Shown here: piece by piece, positions 49,497 to 58,136 of the stretch
Position numbering within the stretch: the stretch's first letter is position 1
Layout of the letters: the number at the start of each line of letters is the position of its first letter
Source: VRUE01 sp963698085
Lineage (GTDB): Bacteria; Actinomycetota; Thermoleophilia; Solirubrobacterales; 70-9
Length of the DNA stretch: 64,000 bases
Reading direction: 5' to 3'
Assembly (NCBI GenBank): GCA_963698085.1
Contig: OY969122.1
Span: forward strand, 2,108,001-2,172,000
Position numbers and translations under genes: made by a program
The notes under the pieces: model-generated
What the model was told of the DNA's origin: nothing
The model's input: the letters and a program-made list of their open reading frames with translations, nothing else
Databases searched by the model: none

Positions 49497-52400
49497 AAGC
49501 GAGCAAGGCGGTGGGGGCGCTCTTGACCTCCGTGATTCTCAGCGGCTCCGTCGCTATGGCGCAGGCCGTCGCCGCCGAAGCGGTCCCCGCCTGGGACCTC
49601 CAGGCCCTCGCCGCTCCGACCAACTTCAAGCCGGGCGATGAAAGCGGCCTCGCCACCTATGAAGCCTTCATCACCAACAGCGGCGGCCAAGTCACCGACC
49701 AAAGCCAGATCACGATCACCGACACCCTGCCCAAAGGGCTCGGGGTCAAAAGCATCGAGCTGCAGCCCGTGAGGTTCAACTCGACTCTCAAAGATCCTTC
49801 AGTCTGCGAGGTTGACGTCGTCGCAGAACTCAGCACCGTCGTCTGCAAAATCACCGACGCGCTCTTCCCGGCGAGACAGCCGGCAAAGGTTGTCCCCGGC
49901 AATCAGATGCGGCTGCAGATTCACGTCACCGTGCCCCCCTCGGCCGAAGGAGCGCTCGTCAACCATGTGAAGGTCGAAGGCGGCGGCGCCGAATCCACCG
50001 AAGTCGAATCGAAGAACCAAGCGAGCACGGAGGAAAAGGCGCCGGCCGGATTCCAGGAATTCCAGGCCGAGCTGACCGGGCCCGACGGCAAAATTGCCAC
50101 CGGGGCGGACTCCCATCCCTACCAGTACACCACCAGCTTCGCAGTAAACCTCGATCCCGCTCCACCGGAGGCCGGGCAGCCGTTTCTGCCCTCCGGCGGG
50201 GACCTGAAGGAGATCGAGGTAGCGTTGCCGTCCGGCCTGGTCGGCAACCCGACCGCGGTCAAAGCCTGCACCGTGCAGCAGTTCAACACCATCCACGGCG
50301 TCGAATCCGAAGACAAAGACAACGTCTTCCCCAACGAATGCCCCGCCGACTCGGCAGTTGGCCTCGCCATAGTGCAGCAGTTCGAAGGGGCTGGGACGGT
50401 CATCAAGGCCCCGATCTTCAACCTCGTCCCGCCCAAAGGCATGCCCGCCCAGTTCGGCTTCCAGGTAATAAGCCTCCCCGTCTACATCAACACCAGGGTG
50501 CGCAGCGACGGCGACTACGGCATCACCGCCTACCTCAGCAACATCACCCAGGCCAAGCGGGTGACCGCCGCCAGGACGACGATCTGGGGCTTCCCCGCCC
50601 ACCCCAGCCACGATCCCCTGCGCGCCCAGTGCGCCGATGTGGGCGGCAGCTGCCCCTTCGGCGGCGCCGAAGGGCGCCCCTTCATGCGCCTGCCGAGCGA
50701 CTGCGCGAGCGCGATGCCGACGGCAATGCGCTTCGACACCTGGACTGAGCCCGGAACCTGGATCGAGTCGATCTTCACCGAGCCTTCGCCGATCGACTGC
50801 CACCTGCCCGATTTCTCGCCGACGATCGAAGCAAAGCCGACGACCAACGTCGCCGATGCCCCCTCGGGCCTTCGATTCAACCTCCACCTGCCGCAGAAAG
50901 AGAACGACGATCCCGAAGGATTGGGCGAGGCCGACCTGCGCGATACCAGGGTCACCCTGCCGGAGGGGTTACTCGTCAACCCCTCCTCGGCAAACGGGCT
51001 CGACGGCTGCTCCCCGGCCGAGATCGGGATGACGACGCCGGTGGGGCAGGGCAAAGCCAGCTTCAGCGCCGATCCCCCCGAGTGCCCCGATGCCTCAAAG
51101 CTCGGCACGGTCGTGGTCAAAACGCCGCTGCTCGGGCACGCCCTGCCCGGAGCGGTCTACCTGTCCGACCCCTTCCAGAATCCCTTCAACAGCCTGATCG
51201 CGATCTACGTCACCGTCGATGATCCGAAGACCGGCGTGGTGGTGAAGCTGCCCGGCAGGGTCGAAGCGAATCCGGTTACGGGCCAACTCACCACCACGGT
51301 CACGGAAAGCCCCCAGGTCCCCTTCGAAGACTTCGAACTGGACTTCTTCGAAGGGGCCAGGGCGCCGCTTAGGACCCCAGCCATCTGCGGCACTCATACG
51401 ACGACCACCTCATTGAAGCCATGGACCGCACCAGCGTTCGGGCCGAACGCCACTCCTTCTGATTCCTTCCAGATCACCCAGGGAGCCGGTGGTGGAGGCT
51501 GCCCGACGAGCTCCGGGGCGCAGCCAAACTCCCCCAGCTTCGAGGCGGGGACCCTGGCCCCGGTGGCGGGCTCCTACTCGCCCTTCACCCTGCGCCTGGC
51601 GAGAGCCGACGGCTCCCAGGAACTGAAGGGCATCGACCTGACCCTGCCCCCCGGCTTGACCGGAAGGCTGGCGGGCCTCAGCTACTGCTCTGACGGCGCT
51701 CTGGCAGGCGCAGCCTCCAAGCCGGGAAGAAGCGAGCAGGCAAGCCCGAGCTGCCCAGGCACTTCAGAGCTCGGCACCGTCACCGTGGCCGCAGGCGCAG
51801 GCCCGACCCCCTTCCACGCAAGCGGCAAGGCCTACCTGGCAGGCCCCTACAAAGGCGCCCCGATCAGCATGGCCGTGATCACCCCTGCTGTGGCAGGTCC
51901 CTTCGACCTCGGCACCGTCGTGGTCAGAAGCGCGCTGCAGGTCGATCCCGAAACGGCTCGGATCAGAGCGGTGTCGGACCCGATCCCGACGATCCTGCAG
52001 GGCATCCCGTTGGACGTGCGAAGCATCGACCTACGGGTCGACAGGCCCGACTTCACGCTCAACCCGACCTCCTGTGAACCCTTTGCCTTCTCCGGCCAGG
52101 CACTCTCGATCTTGAACCAAGCAGCCGCGTTGAACAGCCGCTTCCAGGTCGGCGGCTGCCAGGACCTCGCCTTCAAGCCGAAGCTCGACCTGCGCATGAA
52201 GGGTGGCACCAAACGAGCCGATCACCCGCAGCTGACCGCGACCCTGAACATGCCTCCCGGTGGAGCCAACATCGCCAAGGCATCTGTTGCCCTGCCACGC
52301 TCGGTCTTCCTCGACCAGGCGAACATCAGGACTGTCTGCACCAGAGTCCAGTTCGCAGCAAATGCATGCCCGAAAGGATCGATCTACGGCAAGGCAAAGG

Positions 52401-52765
52401 CTTGGACGCCGCTTCTGGACCAGCCGCTCGAGGGCCCGGTCTACCTGCGCTCCTCCGACAACCTGCTGCCTGACCTGGTCGCAGACCTGAGGGGCCAGAT
52501 CCACGTCGTCTTACATGGCAGGACCGATTCGATCCGCGGTGGGATCAGGAACACCTTTGAAGGGGTCCCGGACGCCCCGGCATCGAAATTCGTCCTCACG
52601 CTGAAAGGCGGCAAACGAGGGCTCCTGGTCAACAGCCGCAACGTCTGCAAAGGCAAGAACAGGGCAACCGCCAAGTTCACTGCGCAGAGCGGCAAGGTGA
52701 GGGAGTTTCGGCCGGCGCTCAGGGCCAAGTGTGGGGAGAAGGGCAAGAGGCGCGGCAGGGGTTGA
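49493..52765 (+). CDS. Giant secreted partner protein 2 (DUF11-like N-terminus)
   Basis: 1,090 residues, ATG 49493 with GGGGAGG upstream. Signal peptide (LLTSVILSGSVAMAQAVAAE), then a DUF11-like beta-sandwich (ESGLATYEAFITNSGGQVTD, ITITDTLPKGLGV), a middle region with scattered Cys (TPAICGTHTTTT, SYCSDGALAG) and an extended C-terminal region shared with the 25,290 partner (YLAGPYKGAPISMAVITPAV, RPDFTLNPTSCEPF, YLRSSDNLLPDLVADLRGQI, LLVNSRNVCKGKNRATAKF). It ends in a basic tail. This copy is intact and serves as the reference for the frameshifted paralogue. Function unknown; surface scaffold or adhesin inferred. Confidence 0.82.
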   Translation: MKASKAVGALLTSVILSGSVAMAQAVAAEAVPAWDLQALAAPTNFKPGDESGLATYEAFITNSGGQVTDQSQITITDTLPKGLGVKSIELQPVRFNSTLKDPSVCEVDVVAELSTVVCKITDALFPARQPAKVVPGNQMRLQIHVTVPPSAEGALVNHVKVEGGGAESTEVESKNQASTEEKAPAGFQEFQAELTGPDGKIATGADSHPYQYTTSFAVNLDPAPPEAGQPFLPSGGDLKEIEVALPSGLVGNPTAVKACTVQQFNTIHGVESEDKDNVFPNECPADSAVGLAIVQQFEGAGTVIKAPIFNLVPPKGMPAQFGFQVISLPVYINTRVRSDGDYGITAYLSNITQAKRVTAARTTIWGFPAHPSHDPLRAQCADVGGSCPFGGAEGRPFMRLPSDCASAMPTAMRFDTWTEPGTWIESIFTEPSPIDCHLPDFSPTIEAKPTTNVADAPSGLRFNLHLPQKENDDPEGLGEADLRDTRVTLPEGLLVNPSSANGLDGCSPAEIGMTTPVGQGKASFSADPPECPDASKLGTVVVKTPLLGHALPGAVYLSDPFQNPFNSLIAIYVTVDDPKTGVVVKLPGRVEANPVTGQLTTTVTESPQVPFEDFELDFFEGARAPLRTPAICGTHTTTTSLKPWTAPAFGPNATPSDSFQITQGAGGGGCPTSSGAQPNSPSFEAGTLAPVAGSYSPFTLRLARADGSQELKGIDLTLPPGLTGRLAGLSYCSDGALAGAASKPGRSEQASPSCPGTSELGTVTVAAGAGPTPFHASGKAYLAGPYKGAPISMAVITPAVAGPFDLGTVVVRSALQVDPETARIRAVSDPIPTILQGIPLDVRSIDLRVDRPDFTLNPTSCEPFAFSGQALSILNQAAALNSRFQVGGCQDLAFKPKLDLRMKGGTKRADHPQLTATLNMPPGGANIAKASVALPRSVFLDQANIRTVCTRVQFAANACPKGSIYGKAKAWTPLLDQPLEGPVYLRSSDNLLPDLVADLRGQIHVVLHGRTDSIRGGIRNTFEGVPDAPASKFVLTLKGGKRGLLVNSRNVCKGKNRATAKFTAQSGKVREFRPALRAKCGEKGKRRGRG

Positions 52766-52778
52766 TTTCACCGTAACG

Positions 52779-53981
52779 ATGAAAACGGCGAAGGCCTGCG
52801 CCATGCCGCCGGGACGCGGCACAGGTTCAGAGCGACGAGCAAGCGTCGACCTGAAGGCTCGCCTGGAGGAGCGCCGCGAGGAGCTCGAACAAACCGCCCT
52901 GGCCAGGGTCTACGGCATCTCCGATCCCACCGATGTCGCCGATCCCACTTACCTGGAGGGATTGAGGACGGCAGTGAGGGCCGCTGTGGATTACGGCCTC
53001 GCCTCGATCGGCAGCAGCGACCGAAACCCGCCGCAGCCGCCGCCGGTGCTCTTGGTCCAAGCCAGGATCGCCGCCTCCAGCGGGATCAGCCTCGACACGG
53101 TCCTGCGCCGCTATTTCGCTGGCTATGCCTTGCTCGGCGACTTCGTTCTCGAGGAGGCTCTAAGAGAGGATCTGCGAGGCGATGCCCTGAAGGGCCTCCT
53201 TCGAGTCCAGGCCTCGATCTTCGATCGACTCATTGCGGCAGTGAGCGAGGAATATGCGCGCGAGTCGGAGAACCCCGTTGGTACCACCGCAGAGCGTCGC
53301 GCAGAACTTGTCGAAAGACTGCTCGCCGGTGAGAGGCTCGATACATCGGAGATCGCCTATGAGCTCGACGCCACTCACGTTGCTCTGGTCGCCAAGGGCC
53401 CCGCCGCCGAGGCCTCGATCCGCGAGCTGGCCGCGGCGCTTGATCGCCGGCTGCTGCTGGTCCGTCGAAGCGAGGAGCTCGTCTGGGCCTGGCTGGGAGG
53501 AAGGCGCGATCTAGACCACGAGCGGGTGCGGCGGCTCCTCGAAACGATTCTCCCCTCCTCAACCTCCCTCGCGCTCGGCGAGCCAGACGAAGGGACGACC
53601 GGTTGGCGCCTCAGTCACCGCCAGGCCCAGGCCGCCCTGCCAATCGCCCTACGCGGTCCCGAGCCTTTCGTACGCTACGCCGACGTCGCCTTGCTTGCAT
53701 CAATCGTGCAAGACGAGGTTCTTGCCACCACTCTGCGCCAGATCTACCTGGCACCCCTGGAGGAGGAGCGGGATGCAGGAGAGATGGCGCGCGAGACGCT
53801 GCGGACGTACTTCGCCGCTAACCGCAACGTGTCCTCGGCCGCCGCTGCCCTGGGAGTGAGCCGCCAAGCCGTAGCTAGACGCCTAGCATCGATCGAAGCG
53901 CGACTCGACCGTTCCCTGAGCGCGCACGGGTTTGAGATCGAGGCTGCGATCCGCCTAGAGGAACTCTCCGCCACAGCGTAA
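52779..53981 (+). CDS. PucR/CdaR-type transcriptional regulator
   Basis: About 400 residues; ATG 52779 or 52803 are both possible, neither with a strong ribosome site. The C-terminal HTH (PucR type) is clear: EMARETLRTYFAANRNVSSA, AAALGVSRQAVARRLASIEA. The middle has a GGDEF-like degenerate domain (ALDRRLLLVRRSEELVWAWL). The N-terminal 180 residues are helical, as in regulators with a RsbRD-like N-terminal domain. It follows the second propeller operon in the same direction, as the winged-helix protein follows the first. Confidence 0.85.
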   Translation: MKTAKACAMPPGRGTGSERRASVDLKARLEERREELEQTALARVYGISDPTDVADPTYLEGLRTAVRAAVDYGLASIGSSDRNPPQPPPVLLVQARIAASSGISLDTVLRRYFAGYALLGDFVLEEALREDLRGDALKGLLRVQASIFDRLIAAVSEEYARESENPVGTTAERRAELVERLLAGERLDTSEIAYELDATHVALVAKGPAAEASIRELAAALDRRLLLVRRSEELVWAWLGGRRDLDHERVRRLLETILPSSTSLALGEPDEGTTGWRLSHRQAQAALPIALRGPEPFVRYADVALLASIVQDEVLATTLRQIYLAPLEEERDAGEMARETLRTYFAANRNVSSAAAALGVSRQAVARRLASIEARLDRSLSAHGFEIEAAIRLEELSATA

Positions 53982-54137
53982 CGAATCGCAATCTCGTTGA
54001 CGACTTTTCGTGTCAGATCGAAAGGTAATGAGTGTGAGTGGGCTGAGATGTTGGCCCTGCGACATACGGCCGCAGGCCGCATGCACGACGCATCCAACGA
54101 AATGGCGGCACCCTGTCGCCAACATTAGGGAGGAACT

Positions 54138-55334
54138 GTGAAACGATCAACGACCTACGGAATCGCCATCCTGGCGGCGTTTTCCATGGCGATGCTCTTT
54201 GGAGCCATATCGGCATCGGCATCTGATTTCCACTCGGAAACAGAAGGAACTAGTTGGTCAGGGGAACCGACTGATAATCATAAATTCAACTTCCCTGCCG
54301 CTGGTTACCTTTTCACTGAATGCGACAACGAGTTCGCCGGTCAGACTGCCAGCACGGCAGAAGATGAGATCACCGTGACGCAGTCCAGCGAAGAGAAAAA
54401 CAAATCGGGGTATCCGCTTATGCCCTGTAAGTTTTTCGGCCTCGCCTTCAAAGCGGCGATGGGCACCTGTGATTACCGTTTCCACGCGGGCGGAGAATCA
54501 CTCGTCGGGTCGATGGACTTGACCGGATGCGGTAGCACCCGGATCGAATTCAACCATTCCGGGTGCTCGATCCAGATTGGCGATCAGCAAGGACTCGGGT
54601 CTGTCACGTTCAAAAACATCGGGACAGGCAGCGAACGTGAGATCGTTGCGACCGCCAACCTGCAAAGCATCACCTACACGGCAACGGGAGCCGGATGCTT
54701 CTCGAAAGTCGGTACCTTCCACGATGGAACCTACACCGGTTCCTGGCAGGTATCTGGCAGTTCAGGCGTGTGGGCGGAACCGAGCGCACTGCCTGCTCCG
54801 ACCGTCTTTGCCGCTGAAGAAGGCCCGGTGACTCTTGGCGGGAAACGCGCCGAGAACAAACCAGTCTTCAAAATCAAAAACAATGGTTCTGTGAGCTGCT
54901 CCGGGCACACCTTGGCGGGAGAATCTGCCACTGCAGCGTCGGAAGGCGTTGCGCTTGCCGCGAGCTACAGCGATTGCAAATGGTTTGGCCAGGACGCCAC
55001 TTTCAGCATGGGCGGATGCGGCTATGTGCTCCATGTCTCCGGCGGGTTCGACATCGTCGGTGCCACTTGTGCCAGCAACCCGATCACGGTCTCCATCCCC
55101 GGATGCACGGCTACGATCGGTCCGCAGGGCTCTTCTGGCCTCACCTACGTCAACGGAGGCTCTGGAAAATTGCGGAGTGTGACCGCTGCCGGTGAAGCGA
55201 ACGGCCTCACCTCAACCACTAAAGGCCCTGCGTGCATCATCCCGGGGACGGTGAGCGGCAGCATCTACCAGAGCAGCGACATACTGACGGCCACCACCTC
55301 GACGGGAGGGCCGCAGGGAGTCTCGGTCGAATAG
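54138..55334 (+). CDS. Exported protein with two tandem copies of a Cys-rich module
   Basis: 398 residues from GTG 54138 with AGGGAGGAA upstream. Signal peptide (AILAAFSMAMLFGAISASAS). Two modules, about 35-205 and 225-398, each end with the pattern GCxxxIGxQxxLGxVTFxNxGxG, then ATANLQSITYTATGAGC or EANGLTSTTKGPACIIPG, then GTYTGSWQVSG or GSIYQSSDILT. The same half-module is found in the 20,424 protein. There are at least ten cysteines, probably disulfide-bonded. No known catalytic motif. It belongs to a family near both propeller loci. Confidence 0.8.
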   Translation: MKRSTTYGIAILAAFSMAMLFGAISASASDFHSETEGTSWSGEPTDNHKFNFPAAGYLFTECDNEFAGQTASTAEDEITVTQSSEEKNKSGYPLMPCKFFGLAFKAAMGTCDYRFHAGGESLVGSMDLTGCGSTRIEFNHSGCSIQIGDQQGLGSVTFKNIGTGSEREIVATANLQSITYTATGAGCFSKVGTFHDGTYTGSWQVSGSSGVWAEPSALPAPTVFAAEEGPVTLGGKRAENKPVFKIKNNGSVSCSGHTLAGESATAASEGVALAASYSDCKWFGQDATFSMGGCGYVLHVSGGFDIVGATCASNPITVSIPGCTATIGPQGSSGLTYVNGGSGKLRSVTAAGEANGLTSTTKGPACIIPGTVSGSIYQSSDILTATTSTGGPQGVSVE

Positions 55335-55379
55335 ACCGGCCTCAGATTTGGCCTGGCTGATCTGAGGAGCAGGCAGTGA

Positions 55380-55410
55380 TGCGGGGGTCACGGGCTTCGT
55401 GGCCCCCGCA
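55380..55410 (+). terminator. Terminator after exported gene
   Basis: Thirteen-bp arms TGCGGGGGTCACG and CGTGGCCCCCGCA (one G-U pair) around GGCTT, 45 bp after the stop. A smaller hairpin with CCTCAGAT / ATCTGAGG arms lies just before it at about 55,340-55,367. Confidence 0.8.
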
Positions 55411-55442
55411 ATCGCAAGAGACGTGGCATTGCCAGTGACAGA

Positions 55443-55525
55443 CATACCACGTGCGTATCTTGACAAATGCGAACCGACGTGTTTGCATTAATGAGTGTCT
55501 TCAATTGAGAACGAAGCTGGTATCG
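55443..55525 (+). promoter_or_regulatory. 83-bp leader element, copy 2
   Basis: Gap-free alignment to 44,571-44,653, first 24 bases identical, TTGACA at 55,460-55,465, TGCATT at 55,484-55,489 (18-bp spacer), and the same GAACGAAG ending. Here it precedes a TetR gene and not a collagen-like gene; the start codon is 66 bp downstream. Confidence 0.7.
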
Positions 55526-55591
55526 AAAGGCTGATGCGTCAGCCGCACCGCGATCTCTTCCTTCGGTATCTACTCGCTCCCACGGCGGCCG

Positions 55592-56260
55592 GTGCACAGG
55601 TCGCCACCGGCTGACGACGGGCCCGAGCGCTTCGAGCCCGATGCTCTCGCCGCTCTCCCCGCGGAGCTCGCTCTGTCACGCCTGCCCGTGGGGCGCCACG
55701 GCTTGCCTCGCTCCTTCGTCGCGCGCAACCAGCGCCTCCGCCTGATCGCGGCGATGCTCCGTGTGCTGCCGCGGCACGGCTACGCGCAGACGACGATCGG
55801 CCACGTCACCCGGGAGGCCGGTGTATCCCGTTCGGCCTTCTACAGCCAGTTCGAGAGCAAGGAAGAGTGCTTTCTGGCCACCTACGATCTCGCGGCCGTC
55901 TGGCTGTGCGGGCGGGTTGAGGCGGCCGCCGCGGCCGATGGACAATGGGCCGAGCGCGTACGTGCCGGAGTCTCTGGGGCAATGCGGCTCCTCGCCACGA
56001 ACCCAGATGTCGCCCATCTCATCGCCGTCGAGGCCAATCAGGGTGGACCGGCGGCGAGGCGGCGCCAGCAGGCCTGCATCATCCGCCTGGCCACGGCTCT
56101 GCGGGCCGACCGGCCGAGCGATCTTGCCTTGCCCGGCGATCTTGAGGAGCTGCTCGTCGGCGGCACCCTGTCGCTGATCGCACGCTACGTCGACGCTGGC
56201 CGTGTCGAGCAACTGCCCGACGCGACTGGCGATCTCGTGGCGCTATACTTTTTGAAGTAA
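55592..56260 (+). CDS. TetR-family transcriptional regulator
   Basis: 222 residues from GTG 55592. HTH at about 45-95: RLRLIAAMLRVLPRHGYAQT, IGHVTREAGVSRSAFYSQFE, SKEECF. A typical helical C-terminal domain follows. The same design as the 43,788 TetR, flanking the second secreted locus on its other side. Its final codons (LYFLK-stop) coincide with the 19-bp motif GCTATACTTTTTGAAGTAA that also precedes cysM. Confidence 0.9.
   Translation: MHRSPPADDGPERFEPDALAALPAELALSRLPVGRHGLPRSFVARNQRLRLIAAMLRVLPRHGYAQTTIGHVTREAGVSRSAFYSQFESKEECFLATYDLAAVWLCGRVEAAAAADGQWAERVRAGVSGAMRLLATNPDVAHLIAVEANQGGPAARRRQQACIIRLATALRADRPSDLALPGDLEELLVGGTLSLIARYVDAGRVEQLPDATGDLVALYFLK
56242..56260 (+). promoter_or_regulatory. 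Shared 19-bp motif upstream of moeZ-like gene
   Basis: GCTATACTTTTTGAAGTAA, identical at 58,592-58,610 before cysM. It contains TATACT (a good -10) and the inverted repeat TACTT-TTTG-AAGTA. Here it overlaps the end of the TetR gene, 41 bp before the MoeZ start. Confidence 0.7.
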
Positions 56261-56301
56261 AGCCGGATCGGAATTCAGGTATTTAGCTCATTAGGAGAGG
56301 C

Positions 56302-57459
56302 ATGGCCCCTACGGACGTAAAGCAGCAGGTTGAGGAGATCGAGCCCTTCGAGGCGTCGGAGGAGATCGGGGACGGCGACATCGTCCTGATCGATACGCGC
56401 GAGCCGCACGAGTACCAGGAGGCTCACCTCGAGGACGGCAAGCTGGTGCCACCGGGCCTGCTCGCCGACGAGATCGCCGCTGCCGCCCCCGACAAGTCGG
56501 CGCGCACGATCCTCTACTGCCGCAGCGGCAATCGCTCCTTCAAGGCGGCCGAGCAGATGCAGGCGCTCGGCTACGAGGACGTCGCCTCGATGGCCGGCGG
56601 GATCCTCGCCTGGCAGGAGCAGGGGCTGCCGGTGGTCGCCGCCAGCGGCATGTCCGCCGAGCAGCGCGACCGCTACTCGCGCCACACGCTGCTGCCCGAG
56701 GTCGGCGTCGACGGCCAGCTGAAGCTGCTCAACGCCAAGGTGCTGCTGCTCGGGGCCGGCGGGCTCGGCGCGCCGACCGCGCTCTACCTCGCCGCGGCGG
56801 GGATCGGCACGCTCGGCCTTGTCGACGACGATGTCGTCGACGCCTCCAACCTGCAGCGCCAGGTGATCCACAACACCGAGCGGATCGGGATGCCCAAGAC
56901 CGAGTCGGCGCGCATCTTCATCGAAGCACTCAATCCCGACGTCAACGTCGTCGAGCACAACCTGCGCCTCACCTCCGAGAACATTCTCGAGCTGATCGAG
57001 CCCTACGACGTGATCGTCGACGGCGCCGACAACTTCCCCACCCGCTACCTCCTCAACGACGCCTCGGTGCGGCTGCGCAAGCCGGTCGTCTCCGCCTCGA
57101 TCCTCAGCTTTGACGGCCAGATCTCGACCTTCGTCCCCTTCGAGGGCCCCTGCTACCGCTGTCTCTACCCGACGCCGCCGCCGGCCGAGCTGGCGCCGAG
57201 CTGCTCGGCCAACGGCGTCCTCGGCGTGATGGCGGGGACGATGGGCACCCTGCAGGCGAACGAGGTGATCAAGCTGGTGCTCGGCGTCGGCGAGCCGCTG
57301 ATCGGCCGCCTGCTCCTCTACGAGGCGCTCGGCACGCGGTTCACCGAGCTGAAAGTCCGCCGCGACCCGGAGTGCCCGATCTGCGGCGAGAACGCGCCGG
57401 AGATCCCCGAGTCGGAGTTGGGCAAGTTCCCGGATTACGAGGCTTTCTGCGCAGGCTGA
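56302..57459 (+). CDS. Rhodanese-MoeB fusion (MoeZ-like sulfur-carrier activating enzyme)
   Basis: 385 residues, AGGAGAGG ribosome site. Residues 10-110 are a rhodanese with the active Cys in LYCRSGNRSFKA. From about 115 an E1-like MoeB/ThiF domain follows: RYSRHTLLPEVGVDGQ, the nucleotide-binding GAGGLGAPTALYLAAAGIG, DDDVVDASNLQRQ and zinc-binding CYRC plus CPIC. It should adenylate and thiolate the C-terminal glycine of a CysO/MoaD protein. In mycobacterial MoeZ the rhodanese is at the C-terminus; here it is at the N-terminus. It heads the cysO-cysM-mec cluster. Confidence 0.93.
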   Translation: MAPTDVKQQVEEIEPFEASEEIGDGDIVLIDTREPHEYQEAHLEDGKLVPPGLLADEIAAAAPDKSARTILYCRSGNRSFKAAEQMQALGYEDVASMAGGILAWQEQGLPVVAASGMSAEQRDRYSRHTLLPEVGVDGQLKLLNAKVLLLGAGGLGAPTALYLAAAGIGTLGLVDDDVVDASNLQRQVIHNTERIGMPKTESARIFIEALNPDVNVVEHNLRLTSENILELIEPYDVIVDGADNFPTRYLLNDASVRLRKPVVSASILSFDGQISTFVPFEGPCYRCLYPTPPPAELAPSCSANGVLGVMAGTMGTLQANEVIKLVLGVGEPLIGRLLLYEALGTRFTELKVRRDPECPICGENAPEIPESELGKFPDYEAFCAG

Positions 57460-57476
57460 GCGGTCTATGGCGAGAA

Positions 57477-57496
57477 ACCCGCCAAATAGGGCGGGT
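57477..57496. other. Short hairpin between moeZ-like and cysO genes
   Basis: ACCCGCC and GGCGGGT arms around AAATAG, 17 bp after the MoeZ stop. It has no U-run; a weak terminator, or a processing site within the operon. A possible cysO -10 (TAGGAT) lies at 57,533-57,538. Confidence 0.45.
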
Positions 57497-57548
57497 AAGT
57501 CGCCACCGACCCGCTTGGTTTCGTGGCCTCAACTAGGATCGCGTCTTT

Positions 57549-57821
57549 ATGGCAACGATTCGCATTCCACCCGTCCTGCGCGCCCAGACCGGCGGCCAGC
57601 CCGAGGTCGAGGCGAGCGGCGCCAACGTCGGCGAGGTGCTGCGTGCTCTCACGGCCGAGCACCCGGCCACCGAGGAGCAGCTCTTCGGTCCCGAGGGCGA
57701 CCTCAACCGCTACGTCAACGTCTACCTCAACGACGAGGACGTGCGCGTGCTCGACGGTCTCGACACCGCCGTCTCCGATGGCGACACGGTCGTCATCCTG
57801 CCGGCCATGGCCGGCGGCTGA
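57549..57821 (+). CDS. cysO: CysO-like sulfur carrier protein (MoaD/ThiS family)
   Basis: 90 residues with a ubiquitin-like fold: TIRIPPVLRAQTGGQPEVEA, NVGEVLRALTAEHPA, NRYVNVYLNDEDVRVLDGLD, and the essential C-terminal VVILPAMAGG. The terminal Gly-Gly is converted to a thiocarboxylate by the MoeZ-like enzyme. Neighbourhood with cysM and mec identifies it as the CysO of the protein-bound cysteine route and not as the MoaD of molybdopterin synthesis. Confidence 0.93.
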   Translation: MATIRIPPVLRAQTGGQPEVEASGANVGEVLRALTAEHPATEEQLFGPEGDLNRYVNVYLNDEDVRVLDGLDTAVSDGDTVVILPAMAGG

Positions 57822-57866
57822 GCCCTCCGGTGGGTCACCGCGCCGTTTCGGCGCATCTATCTCCGC

Positions 57867-57878
57867 GCATCAAGATGC
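57867..57878 (+). promoter_or_regulatory. Operator candidate upstream of vapBC
   Basis: GCATC-AA-GATGC inverted repeat directly before TATGTT (57,879-57,884, possible -10) and the antitoxin start at 57,891. The position suits autorepression by the VapBC complex. Confidence 0.45.
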
Positions 57879-57890
57879 TATGTTTGGTGC

Positions 57891-58136
57891 ATGCGTACGA
57901 CGATTACCTTTGCTGCCGACGTTGCCGCCAGTATCGAGAAGGTCCGGAAGGAACGTGACCTTGGCCTGAGCGAGGCGGTCAACGACCTCGTTCGCGCCGG
58001 TCTGGCCGATCGCGGCGACCGGCCTCCGGTCGATTTTCCGACGTTCGATGTGGGCATCGGGATCGATGTCCGCAATATCGGCGAGGTGATCGAGGTTCTC
58101 GAAAGAGAGGACGGGCTTTTCCCGCCGTCTCGCTGA
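57891..58136 (+). CDS. vapB: VapB-like ribbon-helix-helix antitoxin
   Basis: 81 residues. The N-terminal MRTTITFAADVAASIEKVRK followed by RDLGLSEAVNDLVRAGL is a ribbon-helix-helix of the VapB/CopG group. The C-terminal tail (DFPTFDVGIGIDVRNIGEVI) would occupy the toxin active site. The stop overlaps the toxin ATG by one base (TGATG). Confidence 0.85.
   Translation: MRTTITFAADVAASIEKVRKERDLGLSEAVNDLVRAGLADRGDRPPVDFPTFDVGIGIDVRNIGEVIEVLEREDGLFPPSR

Noticed and set aside
57477..57496. Riboswitch before cysO
   Set aside because: Only one 7-bp hairpin is present; the gap is too short and lacks conserved aptamer elements.
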